64,000 bases of DNA from Chitinophagaceae bacterium (GCA_016720825.1 JADKJV010000002.1:62001-126000), one strand, 5' to 3'. Positions 27,009-37,801 are shown, counted from the first letter of the stretch. The notes: generated by a model not told the origin, from the letters alone. A program made the numbers and translations.

Positions 27009-29769
27009 TTATTTTGCAGCGCCGGGCATTTGCGTGAAGGACCACTGGAAGCCGAGCATAAAATAACGTGCCAGCCGCTGGTATCTTTCATCAGAAATAA
27101 AATTGCTGTTGATTGTGCGGTTAAACCCTTTATTCTGGTTCAGGATATCGCGGGCAGAAAATATAAGTTTACCGGTATTTTTCTTGAATATTTTCTTTTC
27201 CAGGTAAGCACTCCAGTTAATAATGTTGGTATTCGTGGCAAACGCCGCAATTTTTTTCCCGGAAATCAAAATCCGCATTTGACCTCACTTCCAGTTTCCA
27301 GGGAAGCTGCAAACTGCCTTCCACAGACGTACCGTAACTCCAGTAATTATTGTTGATATCCGGCCGTAATGAACTTTTGGACAGGTTCCTTTTCAATTCC
27401 GGATTGATTTGAAAACTGTATTTATTTTCTTTTTCAATACCCAATGTAAAAGAGAAACCAATAGTGGTGTACTGGTTTTCATTCATTTTACTATTGAGGA
27501 AACTGACATTCTTCCCGCCATTGGATTCAATATTAAATCCGAAATAGGGCTTGTTATCTTTCCGGCTAAACTCAAAATTGCCATAAAAATACCAGTTGTT
27601 ATTACCATTCACATTCACTGGCTGGTATGTCCTGACACCAAACGAATCAATATTGCTGATTGTAGAAATAGCACGGTCTGTAAAATTGTACCCGCCATTA
27701 ATCCAGATCGCCCGGCCCGACAGCACTTTATAGTCATTGATGAAAAAACTGATGTTATGATTGAAACCCACTTTAAGCGCAGGATTACCGAGATATACAT
27801 TCAGCGGATCATTATTATCCCTGATGGGCTGCAGTTGTTCAATCGTCGGCTGGCGCGTGGTACCCCGGTAGTTAATACTGAAGCCACTTTGCTGTTTCAG
27901 GTTCACGCCAAACTGTGCCGAAGGGGTGAAGTTCAGGAAATGATAATCCTTTTGTTTTTGCTTATCCTTATCAAATAATCCCAGGTGTACGGATGAGATA
28001 CCGCTGCCAAATGCAAACCTGATCTTTTTAACATTATAACGCAGCATGGTATTTCCCGTATGCGCATTTACATCCAGGTCGAAATGATTGCTGAACACCG
28101 GGTTCACTACGGTGTACTTCCCATCCACATCTTTTTCATAGGTATCCCTGCCGGAAAAAGACTTGTTATTATTGAAACTGTACTCCAGCATCCAGGTCCA
28201 TTTCAGCGACAAAGGTTCCAGCCAGGTTGATTTAAAGCCAAACGTATGGGATTCGCCCTGGTTCTTTTTAACCTGGTCAACCAGGTCAATGGAATCCGGC
28301 AACCCGCCAGAATAGAAATTATTAACCGCGTTCAGAGAGCCTTTACTGTCATCCGCTGTAATGCCATAGCGCACGGTTGTCATCCACTGGCGGTTCTTCT
28401 TTTTCTTGGAAATCATTTTATAGGATAAAACATTATCCAGGTTTTTACGCGTCAGGTTGGATTCATTCACCCGGGTACTTGTATTCACAAATTCAAGGGC
28501 CTCATTCAAGGCCTCAGAAGAAGTGGCATTGAACGACTCGGTGGTTTTATAAGTACCTGCTACGGTGAGCTTGATTGTATTTACAGAATCCGGCTTCCAT
28601 TCATACTTCCCGCTCATGACATGCTGCTGGTTCAAACCATTTGTCCGGCTCAGGCTGTTGTTGAAATAAGTAGTATCTGCCAGCAACGTTTGTTTGGAAA
28701 TAGACGTTTCATTGGTTGTTTCAAGCCGGTTATACCGGTAGTTGCCTGTCGTGTTATTCTTATCTGTATTCCATTTATTACCGAACATGGCGCCGGCTGT
28801 CCATGCATTGGGCAAACCGCGCAGGCTCCAGTCATTAAAAGAATCATCATTACTGAAACTGAAATAGTAACCGCTGATTTCATCGTATTCCACATCGTTT
28901 TCTATACCCAGTTTCCGGCGGTCTTCCCAGTTCAGGTTACCGGTATTCGTATTGCTTTTGCTGCCATACACGGAAAACTTTTTATTTCCTGCAAACCGGT
29001 TCAGCATCAGCTTGGCATCTGTCAGGTTGCTAAAATTGCTGGCAGCTTCCACTTTGCCAAATGCACCTCTTTTGGCCTCCGCTTTCAGCTTGATGTTGAT
29101 GGTTTTGCCTTCGGCACCGGTGGTTACACCCGACATTTGCTGTTGTTCCGTTTTTGTATCATATACCTGGACCCGGTCAACTGTTTTCGCACCCAGGTTC
29201 TGTGTGGCTATTGTGGGGTCATCACCGAAAAACTCTTCACCATCAACCAGCACCTTATCTACTTTTTTACCCTGTGCAGTAATCTCCCCTTTACTGTTAA
29301 CCGTTAAACCGGGTAATTTTTTAAGGAGGTCTTCCACCGTGGCGCCTTCTTTTACCCTGAAACTGTCGGCCACAAATTCAGTGGTATCACCCTTAATCCG
29401 GATGGCATTGCCATTTCGTACAACAACTGCATCCAGTAAAACGGATTTGGGTGTCATGGATACCTGGCCCAGGTCAAGCGGTGACCCGGCAGGCACAGTA
29501 ATCACATCTGCCCAATCGGCAAACCGGGGATAGGAAATCAGTAAAATGTATGAACCCGCTGCAGGGGTTTTTAATGTAAACCCGCCTTTATCATCTGTGC
29601 GGGTAAAAGTAATCAGCGTACTGTCTGACTGTTTCAACAAGGCAACTACCGCATTCGTCAGGTTCTTTTTTTCGGTGGTATCTGTCAGCACACCTTTAAT
29701 CCCGGGCGACTGCGCTCCGGCTAAAAAAGTGAATACAAGACAGCATCCCACCAGGAGAAATTTTCTCAT
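27009..29769 (-). CDS. Outer membrane beta-barrel protein (TonB-receptor-like), one-base frameshift
   Basis: Signal peptide, then a carboxypeptidase-regulatory-like domain (PGIKGVLTDTTEKKNLTNAV), a plug-like segment (VEDLLKKLPGLTVNSKGEI, then KVDKVLVDGEEFFGDDP) and a large barrel. This is the 'outer membrane beta-barrel family' related to TonB-dependent receptors but usually without SusD partners. Near 27256 an A-run has one extra base; removing it joins SNADFDFREK to IAAFATNTNIINW and yields 919 residues ending with a barrel C-terminus. It forms a pair with the GLPGLI gene downstream. The substrate is unknown. Confidence 0.87.
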
Positions 29770-29914
29770 GTTGGCTCAGGTTGGTTTTTAATGGCTACGG
29801 GAACGGATTATCTTCTGTAATTTCAGGTAAAACTAGGGCAGCGCAGCTGTGTAAAGTATAATTTTACGTTAAAGGAGATTTATCCTACACAAACGGTGAT
29901 ATAAAGCATTTATT

Positions 29915-31897
29915 ATGAAAGCATCCGGCAAGAACTCAGATAATAACGAACCTGCGGTGAAAAAATATGAAGAAGAACATTTCATTGATACCACTAAAAA
30001 AGTATGGAACTATTCCCGGCTTTCTGATGAAGATGTAACCAATTACCAGCAGGGCACTCACTATTCTATTTATAAAAAGATGGGATCCCATTCCATAGAA
30101 GTGCAGGGAACCTGGGGCATGTACTTTGCCGTTTGGGCTCCCAATGCCACTTCAGTATCTGTAATCGGGAACTTTAATCACTGGAATAAACAGGAACATG
30201 AATTATACCCCCGCTGGGATAAAAGCGGAATCTGGGAAGGATTTATTCCCGGCTTTAATCTCGGCGAGTCTTACAAATATCACATTGTTGGTTTTGAAGG
30301 CAGGGCAGTAGATAAAGGTGATCCGCTGGCAAATTTCTGGGAGAAACGCCCGCTCACCGCAACCATCACCTGGGATATGTTTTATGAATGGCAGGACCAG
30401 GAATGGATGAAGTCACGCAAAAAAAATAACAGCCTCGATGCACCCTGGAGTGTGTATGAAGTGCATCTCGCCAGCTGGCAGCGCCCTGATAAGAACGATG
30501 AAGAAACATATAACACCTATGACCAGATCAGGGAACGCCTGGTTCCTTATGTGAAAGAACTGGGTTTCACCCATGTAGAATTCATGCCCGTTATGGAACA
30601 TCCTTTCGATGGCTCATGGGGTTACCAGTGTACCGGTTTCGTTGCAGCCACCTCACGTTTTGGTGATCCGCAGGGACTCATGCGGCTGATTGATGCTTTC
30701 CACCAGGAAGGAATCGGCGTACTGCTCGATTGGGTGCCCTCACATTTTCCCTATGATGCACATGGTTTATTTATGTTCGATGGCACACATACCTATGAGT
30801 ATGCTGATATGCGCAAAGGATTTCATCCCGACTGGAACAGTTATATTTTCAATTACAAAAGGGGAGAAGTCAAGTCTTTCCTGATCAGCAGCGCCCGTTA
30901 CTGGTTTGAATTGTTCCACATTGATGGCATTCGTGTGGATGCAGTAAGCTCAATGCTTAAACTGAATTACTCACGGGAAGAAGGTGAGTGGGAACCCAAT
31001 GAATTTGGCGGCAACGGAAACCTGGAAGCCATCGCTTTTATCAAAGACCTGAATGAAACCATCTTCCGCGATTTCCCGGATGTTCAAACCATAGCAGAAG
31101 AAGCTACTGACTGGCCCGGGGTATCCAAACCTACCTGGCAGGACGGACTTGGATTTGGTATGAAATGGATGATGGGCTGGATGCATGATACACTGGATTA
31201 TTTCAAAGCCGATCCGGTAATGAGACAGTCTTTGCAGGATAAATTTTCTTTCAGCATGATGTATTTCTATGATGAAAATTTCATGCTGCCCCTCAGTCAT
31301 GATGAAATTGTTCATGGCAAAAGCCCGATGCTTTACAAAATGCCCGGTGATGAATGGCAGAAATTTGCCAACCTGCGTTTGATGTACAGCTATATGTGGA
31401 CCCATCCCGGCGCTAAACTGTTGTTTATGGGAGATGAGTTCGGGCAAACAACGGAATGGAATTACAAAACAGAACTTGACTGGAGCCTGTTACAATTTGA
31501 TGGCCACCGTTTACTAAAAGACTGTATAAGTCAGCTGAACACATTATTGAAGACAGAATCGGCCCTGCATGACCGGCAGTTTAGCCAGGAAGGTTTTGAA
31601 TGGGTTGATCTCGATCATCGCCCCGAATCAGTGATCGTTTACAAACGAAAAGGCAAAAAAGCGGCCGATGACCTGCTTATCGTGCTGAATATGACACCTG
31701 TTCCGCGTATGGATTGGGAGATTTATACAAAGGGAAAGAAATACACAAAAGAGCTCTTTAACAGTGATGAAAAGGCCTTCTGGGGAACCGGCTCAGTGTT
31801 TAACCCTGAAATCCGGACTGAGCTGGTAGATAAAAAGGAAAAAAACTGGAAAATCACGCTCAATTTACCTGCACTGGGAGCCCTCATTCTCAAATAG
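29915..31897 (+). CDS. glgB: 1,4-alpha-glucan branching enzyme
   Basis: Creates alpha-1,6 branches in glycogen. A 660-residue GH13 protein with an N-terminal CBM48 (GMYFAVWAPNATSVSVIGNF). Barrel motifs are MEHPFDGSWGYQCTG and VLLDWVPSHFP. The nucleophile Asp is in IRVDAVSSMLKLNY, the acid Glu in IAEEATDWPGVS, and LPLSHDEIVHGK carries the third catalytic residue. Intact. It is separated from glgA/glgC by the GH13 and GLPGLI/barrel genes. The 145-bp upstream gap is AT-rich with no clear consensus promoter. Confidence 0.94.
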   Translation: MKASGKNSDNNEPAVKKYEEEHFIDTTKKVWNYSRLSDEDVTNYQQGTHYSIYKKMGSHSIEVQGTWGMYFAVWAPNATSVSVIGNFNHWNKQEHELYPRWDKSGIWEGFIPGFNLGESYKYHIVGFEGRAVDKGDPLANFWEKRPLTATITWDMFYEWQDQEWMKSRKKNNSLDAPWSVYEVHLASWQRPDKNDEETYNTYDQIRERLVPYVKELGFTHVEFMPVMEHPFDGSWGYQCTGFVAATSRFGDPQGLMRLIDAFHQEGIGVLLDWVPSHFPYDAHGLFMFDGTHTYEYADMRKGFHPDWNSYIFNYKRGEVKSFLISSARYWFELFHIDGIRVDAVSSMLKLNYSREEGEWEPNEFGGNGNLEAIAFIKDLNETIFRDFPDVQTIAEEATDWPGVSKPTWQDGLGFGMKWMMGWMHDTLDYFKADPVMRQSLQDKFSFSMMYFYDENFMLPLSHDEIVHGKSPMLYKMPGDEWQKFANLRLMYSYMWTHPGAKLLFMGDEFGQTTEWNYKTELDWSLLQFDGHRLLKDCISQLNTLLKTESALHDRQFSQEGFEWVDLDHRPESVIVYKRKGKKAADDLLIVLNMTPVPRMDWEIYTKGKKYTKELFNSDEKAFWGTGSVFNPEIRTELVDKKEKNWKITLNLPALGALILK

Positions 31898-32185
31898 TTC
31901 AGTCCAGGTAGGTGCTAAGCCCTAAAACCCGGAAAAATAAAGGGTTATCAGCACAATTTTCACCCCTATTTTGTACGTTTATAATGCGCAAGTCATGCAT
32001 TGCCGGTTGAACTAAGATGGGACTGGGGTAAATCATCCGGAACCATTAAAAGAATCAGCAATATTTTTCCAAAGTTTTTCTATTTTGGAATGGTATTCGC
32101 TAAGTATTGTTAGGTAATGATTAGTCAACTGCATAAATGTCCATGTGCTTGTATTGAAATTAAGTCCAATCGAAAAAGAAACCCT

Positions 32186-33235
32186 ATGTCACGCCTTATC
32201 CTATCCATCAGCCTGATACTGGCAACCTTGTCAGTCAGCGCACAGCCAGATGTCAGTAAACTACCCGTTACCGATTCTGCAGATTTTTTCCTTCAAAAAG
32301 GTCTCGTTGAAAAGCAAAACGGCCGTCGCCTTGAATCCCTCAAAAATTTTGAAAAAGCTGCCCAGTATGCTCCTGAAAGCAAGGATATAACTGCAGAGCT
32401 GGCTTCTGCATACCTGGATCTTCGCCGCTACGGTTTTGCACTTGATATGTTCAAGAAAAAGCAGAAACTCGGAGATGAGACTGCAGCCAATTACAAACAA
32501 AACAAGAATCTCAGTTACCAGCTCCACCAGAATGAAGATGTGATCACGTATGCCAATAAATTAAAACAACTGGATCCGGCAGAGAAAGTGAATTATTTTC
32601 TCGGGAAAGTGAACTATGATCTTGACAATTACGGCGATGCAAGCAAATTCCTGAATGAAGCTGCCAAAGAGGAACCTGCAAATGGTGAAGTTCCCTACAT
32701 GATTGCGCATAGCTATGCAGACATGATGAACTATAAACTGGCTATCCCTTATTTCGAAAAAGCAATCACGCTGAAACCCGAACAGAATTACTGGATTTAT
32801 GAACTGGGTCTCATTTATTACGCAATGAATGATGACAAGAATTCATTGAAATATATCCTCCTCGCCGGTGAAAAGGGTTACAAAAAAGATAATGATTACC
32901 TCGAAAACCTGGGTATTGCTTATCTCAATGTCGGCGACCTGGAACAGGGCGTTACCATCCTGAATGAAATCCTGAAAAGAAAACCCAGCGACCTGAATAT
33001 CCTCAATATGATCGCTGAGGCTTACTATTATAAAGGCAAATTCCAGTTGGCTATTGATACCTGGGACAAGATCCTGGAATATGATAAATCAAATGCATCA
33101 GCCCTGTATATGATCGGCATGGCTTACCAGAAGAAAGGGGAGAAGGATAAAGGCATGGCGCTGTGTGATAAAGCGATTGAAATGGATCCTACATTGGCGG
33201 GATTAAAACAGAAGAAAATGGTAGCAGGGTTATAA
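32186..33235 (+). CDS. Secreted tetratricopeptide repeat protein
   Basis: A 349-residue protein with signal peptide (LILSISLILATLSVSAQ) and roughly seven or eight TPR units (for example RRLESLKNFEKAAQYAPES, KLAIPYFEKAITLKPEQ, FQLAIDTWDKILEYDKSN, KGMALCDKAIEMDPT). TPR proteins act as interaction scaffolds; the partner is not evident. I start at the ATG at 32186 because the signal peptide begins there; the upstream in-frame stretch is Cys-rich and uncharacteristic. The gap before it (31898-32185, 288 bases) contains nothing I can identify. Confidence 0.82.
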   Translation: MSRLILSISLILATLSVSAQPDVSKLPVTDSADFFLQKGLVEKQNGRRLESLKNFEKAAQYAPESKDITAELASAYLDLRRYGFALDMFKKKQKLGDETAANYKQNKNLSYQLHQNEDVITYANKLKQLDPAEKVNYFLGKVNYDLDNYGDASKFLNEAAKEEPANGEVPYMIAHSYADMMNYKLAIPYFEKAITLKPEQNYWIYELGLIYYAMNDDKNSLKYILLAGEKGYKKDNDYLENLGIAYLNVGDLEQGVTILNEILKRKPSDLNILNMIAEAYYYKGKFQLAIDTWDKILEYDKSNASALYMIGMAYQKKGEKDKGMALCDKAIEMDPTLAGLKQKKMVAGL

Positions 33236-33242
33236 TACATTT

Positions 33243-33356
33243 ACCACCCCTCCTTCGCTTCGCTTCGGCGGGCGCAGAAAGAGCACAAAGAATAACAAAG
33301 GGCACAAAGATTCTGATCTTTGTGCCCTTCTTGTATTTCTTTGTGTGCTTAGTGGT
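33243..33356. repeat. CAAAG-type palindromic intergenic repeat, copy 5
   Basis: Sits between the convergent TPR and argS genes. The outer part begins ACCACCCCTCC and contains a GC-rich CTTCGCTTCGCTTCGG insertion absent from other copies, then AGCACAAAGAATAACAAAG. The right arm reads TCTTTGTGTGCTTAGTGGT. Confidence 0.82.
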
Positions 33357-33366
33357 AAAAAAAAAA

Positions 33367-35142
33367 TCACATCCTCTCCGGCACTTTAATCCCCAACAAA
33401 GCCATTCCCTTTGCAATCACAATTCCTGTCAGCTGCGATAACCTCAGCCTCAGCTGTTTTTTCTCCGCCGATTCAGCTGTCAGTACCGAATGTTCTGTAT
33501 AGAATGAACTGTATGCTTTCGCCAGCTCATAACAATATATAGCCAGCAGCGAAGGGTTATATTCTGTGGCTGCTTGTTCAACGACAGTTGGGTATTGTTC
33601 CAGTTTTATGATCAGTGATTTTTCTGCAGGCAATAATCCTGATCCTGCATCAGCCGATTTTACGGGTGCCTCTTTACGGAGGATGGATTTAATCCGGGCA
33701 TGGATAAATTGTATGAAAGGCCCGGTGAAACCATGGAAGTCTATACTTTCTTCCGGATTGAATATCATCCTCTTTTTGGGATCCACCCGCAGCAGGAAAA
33801 ACTTCAGGGCTCCCAGCGCAATGATGTCATACAGTTCTTTCAATTCAGCTTCACTGAAATCTTTTACTTTACCCAATTCTTCAGTTTTCTGGCGGGCCAC
33901 ATTCACCATTTCTTCAATCATATCATCAGCATCCACCACGGTACCTTCACGGGTTTTCATACGGCCGGTAGGCAGTTCTACCATGCCGTAACTCATATGT
34001 GTGATACCGGAAGCACCGGGGATACCGAGTTTCTCCGCAATCAGTTTTAATACTTTGAAGTGGTAATTCTGTTCGTCGGCTACCACGTAGAAAGTCTGTT
34101 CACATCCGAATTCCTGTTCCCTTTGTTCTGCCAGGCCGATGTCCTGGGTAATGTAAACAGCAGTGCCATCTTTCCGTTGTACCACTTTTTCATCGAGACC
34201 ATCAGCAGTGAGGTCAATCCAAACACTGCCATCCTCTTTTTTATAGAAAACATTTTTCGCGAGTCCGTCTTCGACTGCCTTTTTACCAAGCAGGTAAGTC
34301 TGGCTTTCGTAATAAGTTTTATCGAAATCACTGCCGATTCTTTTATACGTTATTTCAAAACCGCTGTACACCCATGCATTCATGGTCTTCCAGAGATTAT
34401 TCACGGCTTCATCACCGCTTTCCCAGTCTACCAGCATCTGCTGGGCCTCTTTCATAATAGGTGCTTGCTTTTCTGCATCTTCCTTGCTCAATCCGCTTTC
34501 AATAAGTGCAGCAATTTCCTTTTTCATTACGTTCCCGAACATCACATAGTAGTCGCCTACAAAATGGTCGCCCTTACTGCCGGTTGAAGCAGGGGTGGCG
34601 CCGTTGGCATAACGCAGCCAGGCGACCATGCTTTTACAGATATGGATACCGCGGTCGTTCGAAATACAGGTTTTATAAACGGTGTGGCCGTTTGTCTTCA
34701 TGATTTCGGCCACACTCCAGCCCAGGAAATTATTCCTGAGGTGTCCGAGGTGCAGGGGTTTGTTGGTGTTGGGGGAGGAATACTCCACCATTTTCTTCCG
34801 GCCGTCAGCAGGTTTTTTGCCAAAATCCTGGTTATCATAACCGGTATTGAGGAAATCCAGCCAGAACTGGTCAGCGATCACCAGGTTCAGGAAACCCTTG
34901 ATTACATTATAGGAGGCAAAGAGGGCAGGCTCCGCTTTCAGCAGCGAATCCCCGATTTCCTGTCCAAGTTGTTCAGGCGATTTTTTCAGCGATTTGACAA
35001 ATGCAAACAGCACAAGGGTATAATCACCTGTGAATTCTGGTTTGGTGCTGTTAATGGTAAGATCAGCTGCAGTAACAGTTTGGTTATACTGCCGGCTGAT
35101 CACATCAGCAATAATGGGCTTTATCCGGTTTACAATACTCAT
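33367..35142 (-). CDS. argS: Arginyl-tRNA synthetase
   Basis: A class I aminoacyl-tRNA synthetase of 591 residues, intact. The N-terminal Arg-tRNA synthetase domain (Add1) is followed by the HIGH-type motif SPNTNKPLHLGHLRNNFLG. Further in come ISNDRGIHICKSM and GTAVYITQDIGL, and the family's KMSK-equivalent region lies around LPTGRMKTREGTVVDADD. The C-terminal DALR anticodon-binding domain includes SSFYTEHSVL. It converges on the TPR gene across a CAAAG repeat. Its intactness over 1.8 kb shows indels are not uniform. Confidence 0.96.
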   Translation of the reverse strand: MSIVNRIKPIIADVISRQYNQTVTAADLTINSTKPEFTGDYTLVLFAFVKSLKKSPEQLGQEIGDSLLKAEPALFASYNVIKGFLNLVIADQFWLDFLNTGYDNQDFGKKPADGRKKMVEYSSPNTNKPLHLGHLRNNFLGWSVAEIMKTNGHTVYKTCISNDRGIHICKSMVAWLRYANGATPASTGSKGDHFVGDYYVMFGNVMKKEIAALIESGLSKEDAEKQAPIMKEAQQMLVDWESGDEAVNNLWKTMNAWVYSGFEITYKRIGSDFDKTYYESQTYLLGKKAVEDGLAKNVFYKKEDGSVWIDLTADGLDEKVVQRKDGTAVYITQDIGLAEQREQEFGCEQTFYVVADEQNYHFKVLKLIAEKLGIPGASGITHMSYGMVELPTGRMKTREGTVVDADDMIEEMVNVARQKTEELGKVKDFSEAELKELYDIIALGALKFFLLRVDPKKRMIFNPEESIDFHGFTGPFIQFIHARIKSILRKEAPVKSADAGSGLLPAEKSLIIKLEQYPTVVEQAATEYNPSLLAIYCYELAKAYSSFYTEHSVLTAESAEKKQLRLRLSQLTGIVIAKGMALLGIKVPERM

Positions 35143-35186
35143 CCTTTCAGTCGGTTTGCGGCAAATTTACGGCAAATTAGGCCGGC

Positions 35187-35217
35187 TTTGGTCAGAACCC
35201 CGCACAGCTTACCTTTG
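35187..35217 (+). promoter_or_regulatory. Bacteroidota-type promoter for the GtrA gene
   Basis: TTTG (35187-35190), a 19-base spacer, TACCTTTG (35210-35217): a full match to TTTG-N19-TAnnTTTG. The ATG at 35225 follows 7 bases later, predicting a leaderless or near-leaderless mRNA. Confidence 0.75.
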
Positions 35218-35224
35218 CACTTTC

Positions 35225-35740
35225 ATGCGGAAACATATACATAACGTCCGGGATCTGATCCTGCCCATGATAGATTTTTTTTATCCGCCCTTCAGGAAAC
35301 TGATGGGATTGCAGACTTATCGGTATGCTGCATCCGGCGGGATCAACACTGCGATTGGTTTCCTGGTATTCTATATCAGTTTCAAGTTCCTGTTCCGCGA
35401 ATTACCGGTGGATATAGGCTTCATGGCTTTTGAAGCACACAGTGCTTCACTGGTGGTATCATTCTGTATCAGTTTCCCGCTTGGTTTTTTCCTGATGAAA
35501 TACGTGGTATTCAGCGATTCGACGATGAAAGGAAAGGTGCAGCTGCTCCGTTATTTCCTGCTGTATGTATTTAATCTCGGATTCAATTACCTGTTGCTGA
35601 AAGTATTTGTGGAAACGCTGAAGATTTACCCGGTTTTCGCCCAGATACTCACTACCGCCATCATCATCCTGTTCAGCTATATTGCTCAGCGGAATTTTAC
35701 TTTCCGGATCCGCAGCCAGGAAGATGAGTTTACAGAGTGA
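35225..35740 (+). CDS. GtrA-family membrane protein
   Basis: A 171-residue protein with four predicted transmembrane helices (ASGGINTAIGFLVFYISF, ASLVVSFCISFPLGFFLM, LLRYFLLYVFNLGFNYLLL, VFAQILTTAIIILFSYIAQ) and the family ending QRNFTFR. GtrA-like proteins are thought to flip polyprenyl-phosphate sugars for surface glycosylation. No glycosyltransferase neighbour is present, so the glycan is unknown. The start is set by the promoter; longer upstream reading would run through the promoter. The last 11 bases overlap the convergent DUF4403 gene. Confidence 0.85.
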   Translation: MRKHIHNVRDLILPMIDFFYPPFRKLMGLQTYRYAASGGINTAIGFLVFYISFKFLFRELPVDIGFMAFEAHSASLVVSFCISFPLGFFLMKYVVFSDSTMKGKVQLLRYFLLYVFNLGFNYLLLKVFVETLKIYPVFAQILTTAIIILFSYIAQRNFTFRIRSQEDEFTE

Positions 35741-37160
35741 TATTCATCGCGTCTACTTTAACCGATAATTCTCCGGTGCAGTTACTGCGGATGACCAGGT
35801 CGCCCTGCATGGGGTAGATGCCAATCAGCCTGATATCATTGATCTTTCCGAAACTCCTCACACCTTTGATCCATTCCTGGTTGAGTTGTTTGTTGATATT
35901 TACTTTGGCTGAATCAATATAGGAACCGAGTTCAAAATGTGCCTGTTTAGTAATTTCCTTGGTGATTTTCTTGTCAAATAACCAGTCGGCTGATCCCAGC
36001 AGGAAATTCTTGGATTTGATATCAAAATCTATTCCCTCCACTTCAATCGTCCGGGTGTCGGGTTTATAAACCGGTTTGCCGAGTAAGTAAACTACTCCGC
36101 TATTTGTACCTGAGAAATGGATTTTGATAACCAGTTTTTCATTCCCGGCACCGTAGATCCTGGCTGAATCAATGATGAATTTCTTTTTGATGAACCCTTT
36201 TTTGAAATCAAAATGCTGCCCCTGCACCTGCATGTTCAGGATACGGGTAAGGGAATCATAACTCAGCACGGCATCCAGGAAAATGCTGAAACCGGATTTG
36301 CGGCTGAAAACACTGATGTCAGGCAATGGCGTTATTTTCTCTGCAGGTTTACTGAAACTGATTACCGGTTTAGCAGAGAGACCAAGATAAATATTCAGCG
36401 AATCTCTCTGTGTATAAATATTATTGATCCGCAGTCGCTGTGGATTGATATTGAGCCAGCCGAGTCCGTAGATATCATAGGTTTTACTCAGCTTTTCCCA
36501 AATCTGTTTGAACCGCGGTTTAAGATCTACCGTTCCATATTTTTTAGTCAGGTCGGTTTTGGCTGCATCCAGTTCTGTAGTCAGTCCTTTTAATACCTGG
36601 CTGGTGATATCCTGTCCCCAGAAACAAACTTCACATTTATCCAGTGCTACGGGTTCGTTCCGCACTACATTCAACCTGAGTTTATAATCCGGTTGTATGC
36701 TGATGGAGTTTGTGAATGACACATTCACCCTTCTTTCGGGTTCACTGAAACCACAGCGGCAGGGTGGCGTCCAGGGGGAAAGCACGGTGCCGTTCACACA
36801 GATACGTGTGGAGCCGACAATTTTATAATAACCCATGAAACCGAGTGTGAGTGAAGTGCCGTTGGTTTTCATCTGCAGCGGACTACGTCTGAAAGAGTAT
36901 TTGAAACGTGTGGCGCAACCATCCTGCAGCCATTCGTCGGGATAACCGGGTGAAGTAAATAATGTATCAACACTTTTTTCTGCTAATGCATAAATAGGTT
37001 TCAGGTTAACCTGGATGGGAATATTGATTTCTGAAGTGGGGAGTGAATCAAGCCGGAAATTGGAAGGGGAGAGGTCCGGTTTTTCGGGGTTGATTTTCTG
37101 GGCCTGTGCTGAATACATGGTCAAAAATCCTGCCAGCATCAACCATACTTTTCCTTTCAT
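35730..37160 (-). CDS. DUF4403 family protein
   Basis: A 476-residue secreted protein. A signal peptide (GKVWLMLAGFLTMYSAQAQ) is followed by SEINIPIQVNLKPIYALAEK, the family opening, and a long beta-rich body with repeated TULIP-like strands (DSLNIYLGLSAKPVISF, FDIKSKNFLLGSADWLFDKK). DUF4403 is found in Bacteroidota and Proteobacteria without assigned function; a lipid-binding tubular fold is plausible but inferred. Several cysteines (GCATRF, PPCRCGF, DKCEVCFWG) may form periplasmic disulfides. Confidence 0.85.
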   Translation of the reverse strand: MKGKVWLMLAGFLTMYSAQAQKINPEKPDLSPSNFRLDSLPTSEINIPIQVNLKPIYALAEKSVDTLFTSPGYPDEWLQDGCATRFKYSFRRSPLQMKTNGTSLTLGFMGYYKIVGSTRICVNGTVLSPWTPPCRCGFSEPERRVNVSFTNSISIQPDYKLRLNVVRNEPVALDKCEVCFWGQDITSQVLKGLTTELDAAKTDLTKKYGTVDLKPRFKQIWEKLSKTYDIYGLGWLNINPQRLRINNIYTQRDSLNIYLGLSAKPVISFSKPAEKITPLPDISVFSRKSGFSIFLDAVLSYDSLTRILNMQVQGQHFDFKKGFIKKKFIIDSARIYGAGNEKLVIKIHFSGTNSGVVYLLGKPVYKPDTRTIEVEGIDFDIKSKNFLLGSADWLFDKKITKEITKQAHFELGSYIDSAKVNINKQLNQEWIKGVRSFGKINDIRLIGIYPMQGDLVIRSNCTGELSVKVDAMNITL

Positions 37161-37239
37161 AGACGTATTTAAACGGTAAAATTAAAGAAAGAAAGGAGAA
37201 GGAAAAGTGAAGAATTTGGAGAAAAAAGACGATAATAAT

Positions 37240-37270
37240 AGAGCTTCCAACCTTATAAAGCTGGCAGCCC
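37240..37270. repeat. Solo REP-like half site
   Basis: Reads AGAGCTTCCAACCTTATAAA and then GCTGGCAGCCC. This matches, with a few differences in the loop, each arm of the perfect inverted repeat at 61039-61198. It is itself an imperfect hairpin. It lies between the DUF4403 start and the VOC stop. Confidence 0.65.
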
Positions 37271-37305
37271 TGTATTTACCAGGGGCAGTTGTTTCCAAAA
37301 TCATT

Positions 37306-37718
37306 CTATTTCGGCTGCGTCAAACTAAACCAGTTCCCGCAACCATCCGTAACAACACATTCTATCCCGTAAAACTGCTCCTTGGGTTCAGACTTAAATT
37401 CAACACCTTTGCCTTTAACTCCTCATACGTTGCCCTGCAATCTGGCGTCTGTAATACACCCGCACCCATTACACCTTTATCAAGCAGTAACCTGATGGCA
37501 TCCCTCACGTCCTGGTCAAAACCAGTAACATCCTCAGTAGCCGGAAACAAAACAATTTCATGATCCGGTGCATCTGGCGCAGTAACAGTCAGCCAGCGGA
37601 AACCATTGCCCATCCTGGCATCTGTATGGACTTTAAAACCCAGTTTGTTTACATAAAAATCATAGGCCTTGTCCTGACTGGATACAAATAAAGACGTGTG
37701 GGAGAGTTTGCTTACCAT
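37306..37718 (-). CDS. VOC family (glyoxalase-like) protein, one-base frameshift
   Basis: A metal-dependent vicinal-oxygen-chelate fold protein. The first betaalphabetabetabeta module (KLSHTSLFVSSQDKAYDFYV, LGFKVHTDARMGNGFRWLTV, HEIVLFP) is clear. The second breaks near 37402: adding one A restores AKGVEFKSEPKEQFYGIECV, then DGCGNWFSLTQPK and a stop at 37306. The corrected length is 137 residues, normal for single-domain VOC proteins. The AraC regulator is 83 bases upstream on the same strand; AraC-VOC pairs are common in this family and suggest stress or small-molecule detoxification, unproven here. Confidence 0.85.
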
Positions 37719-37801
37719 ATTTTAATTATTAGGATGTAAATCTAAACGCGAAGAAAAGAATCCGTTTATTGGATCTTGCGGAGTTTTTAATCAACCCTAA
37801 T

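Noticed and set aside
37240..37270. Attachment site or integron-like recombination site
   Set aside because: Only a solo half of the REP-like motif is present and no integrase is nearby; the match to the 61039-61198 arms explains it.
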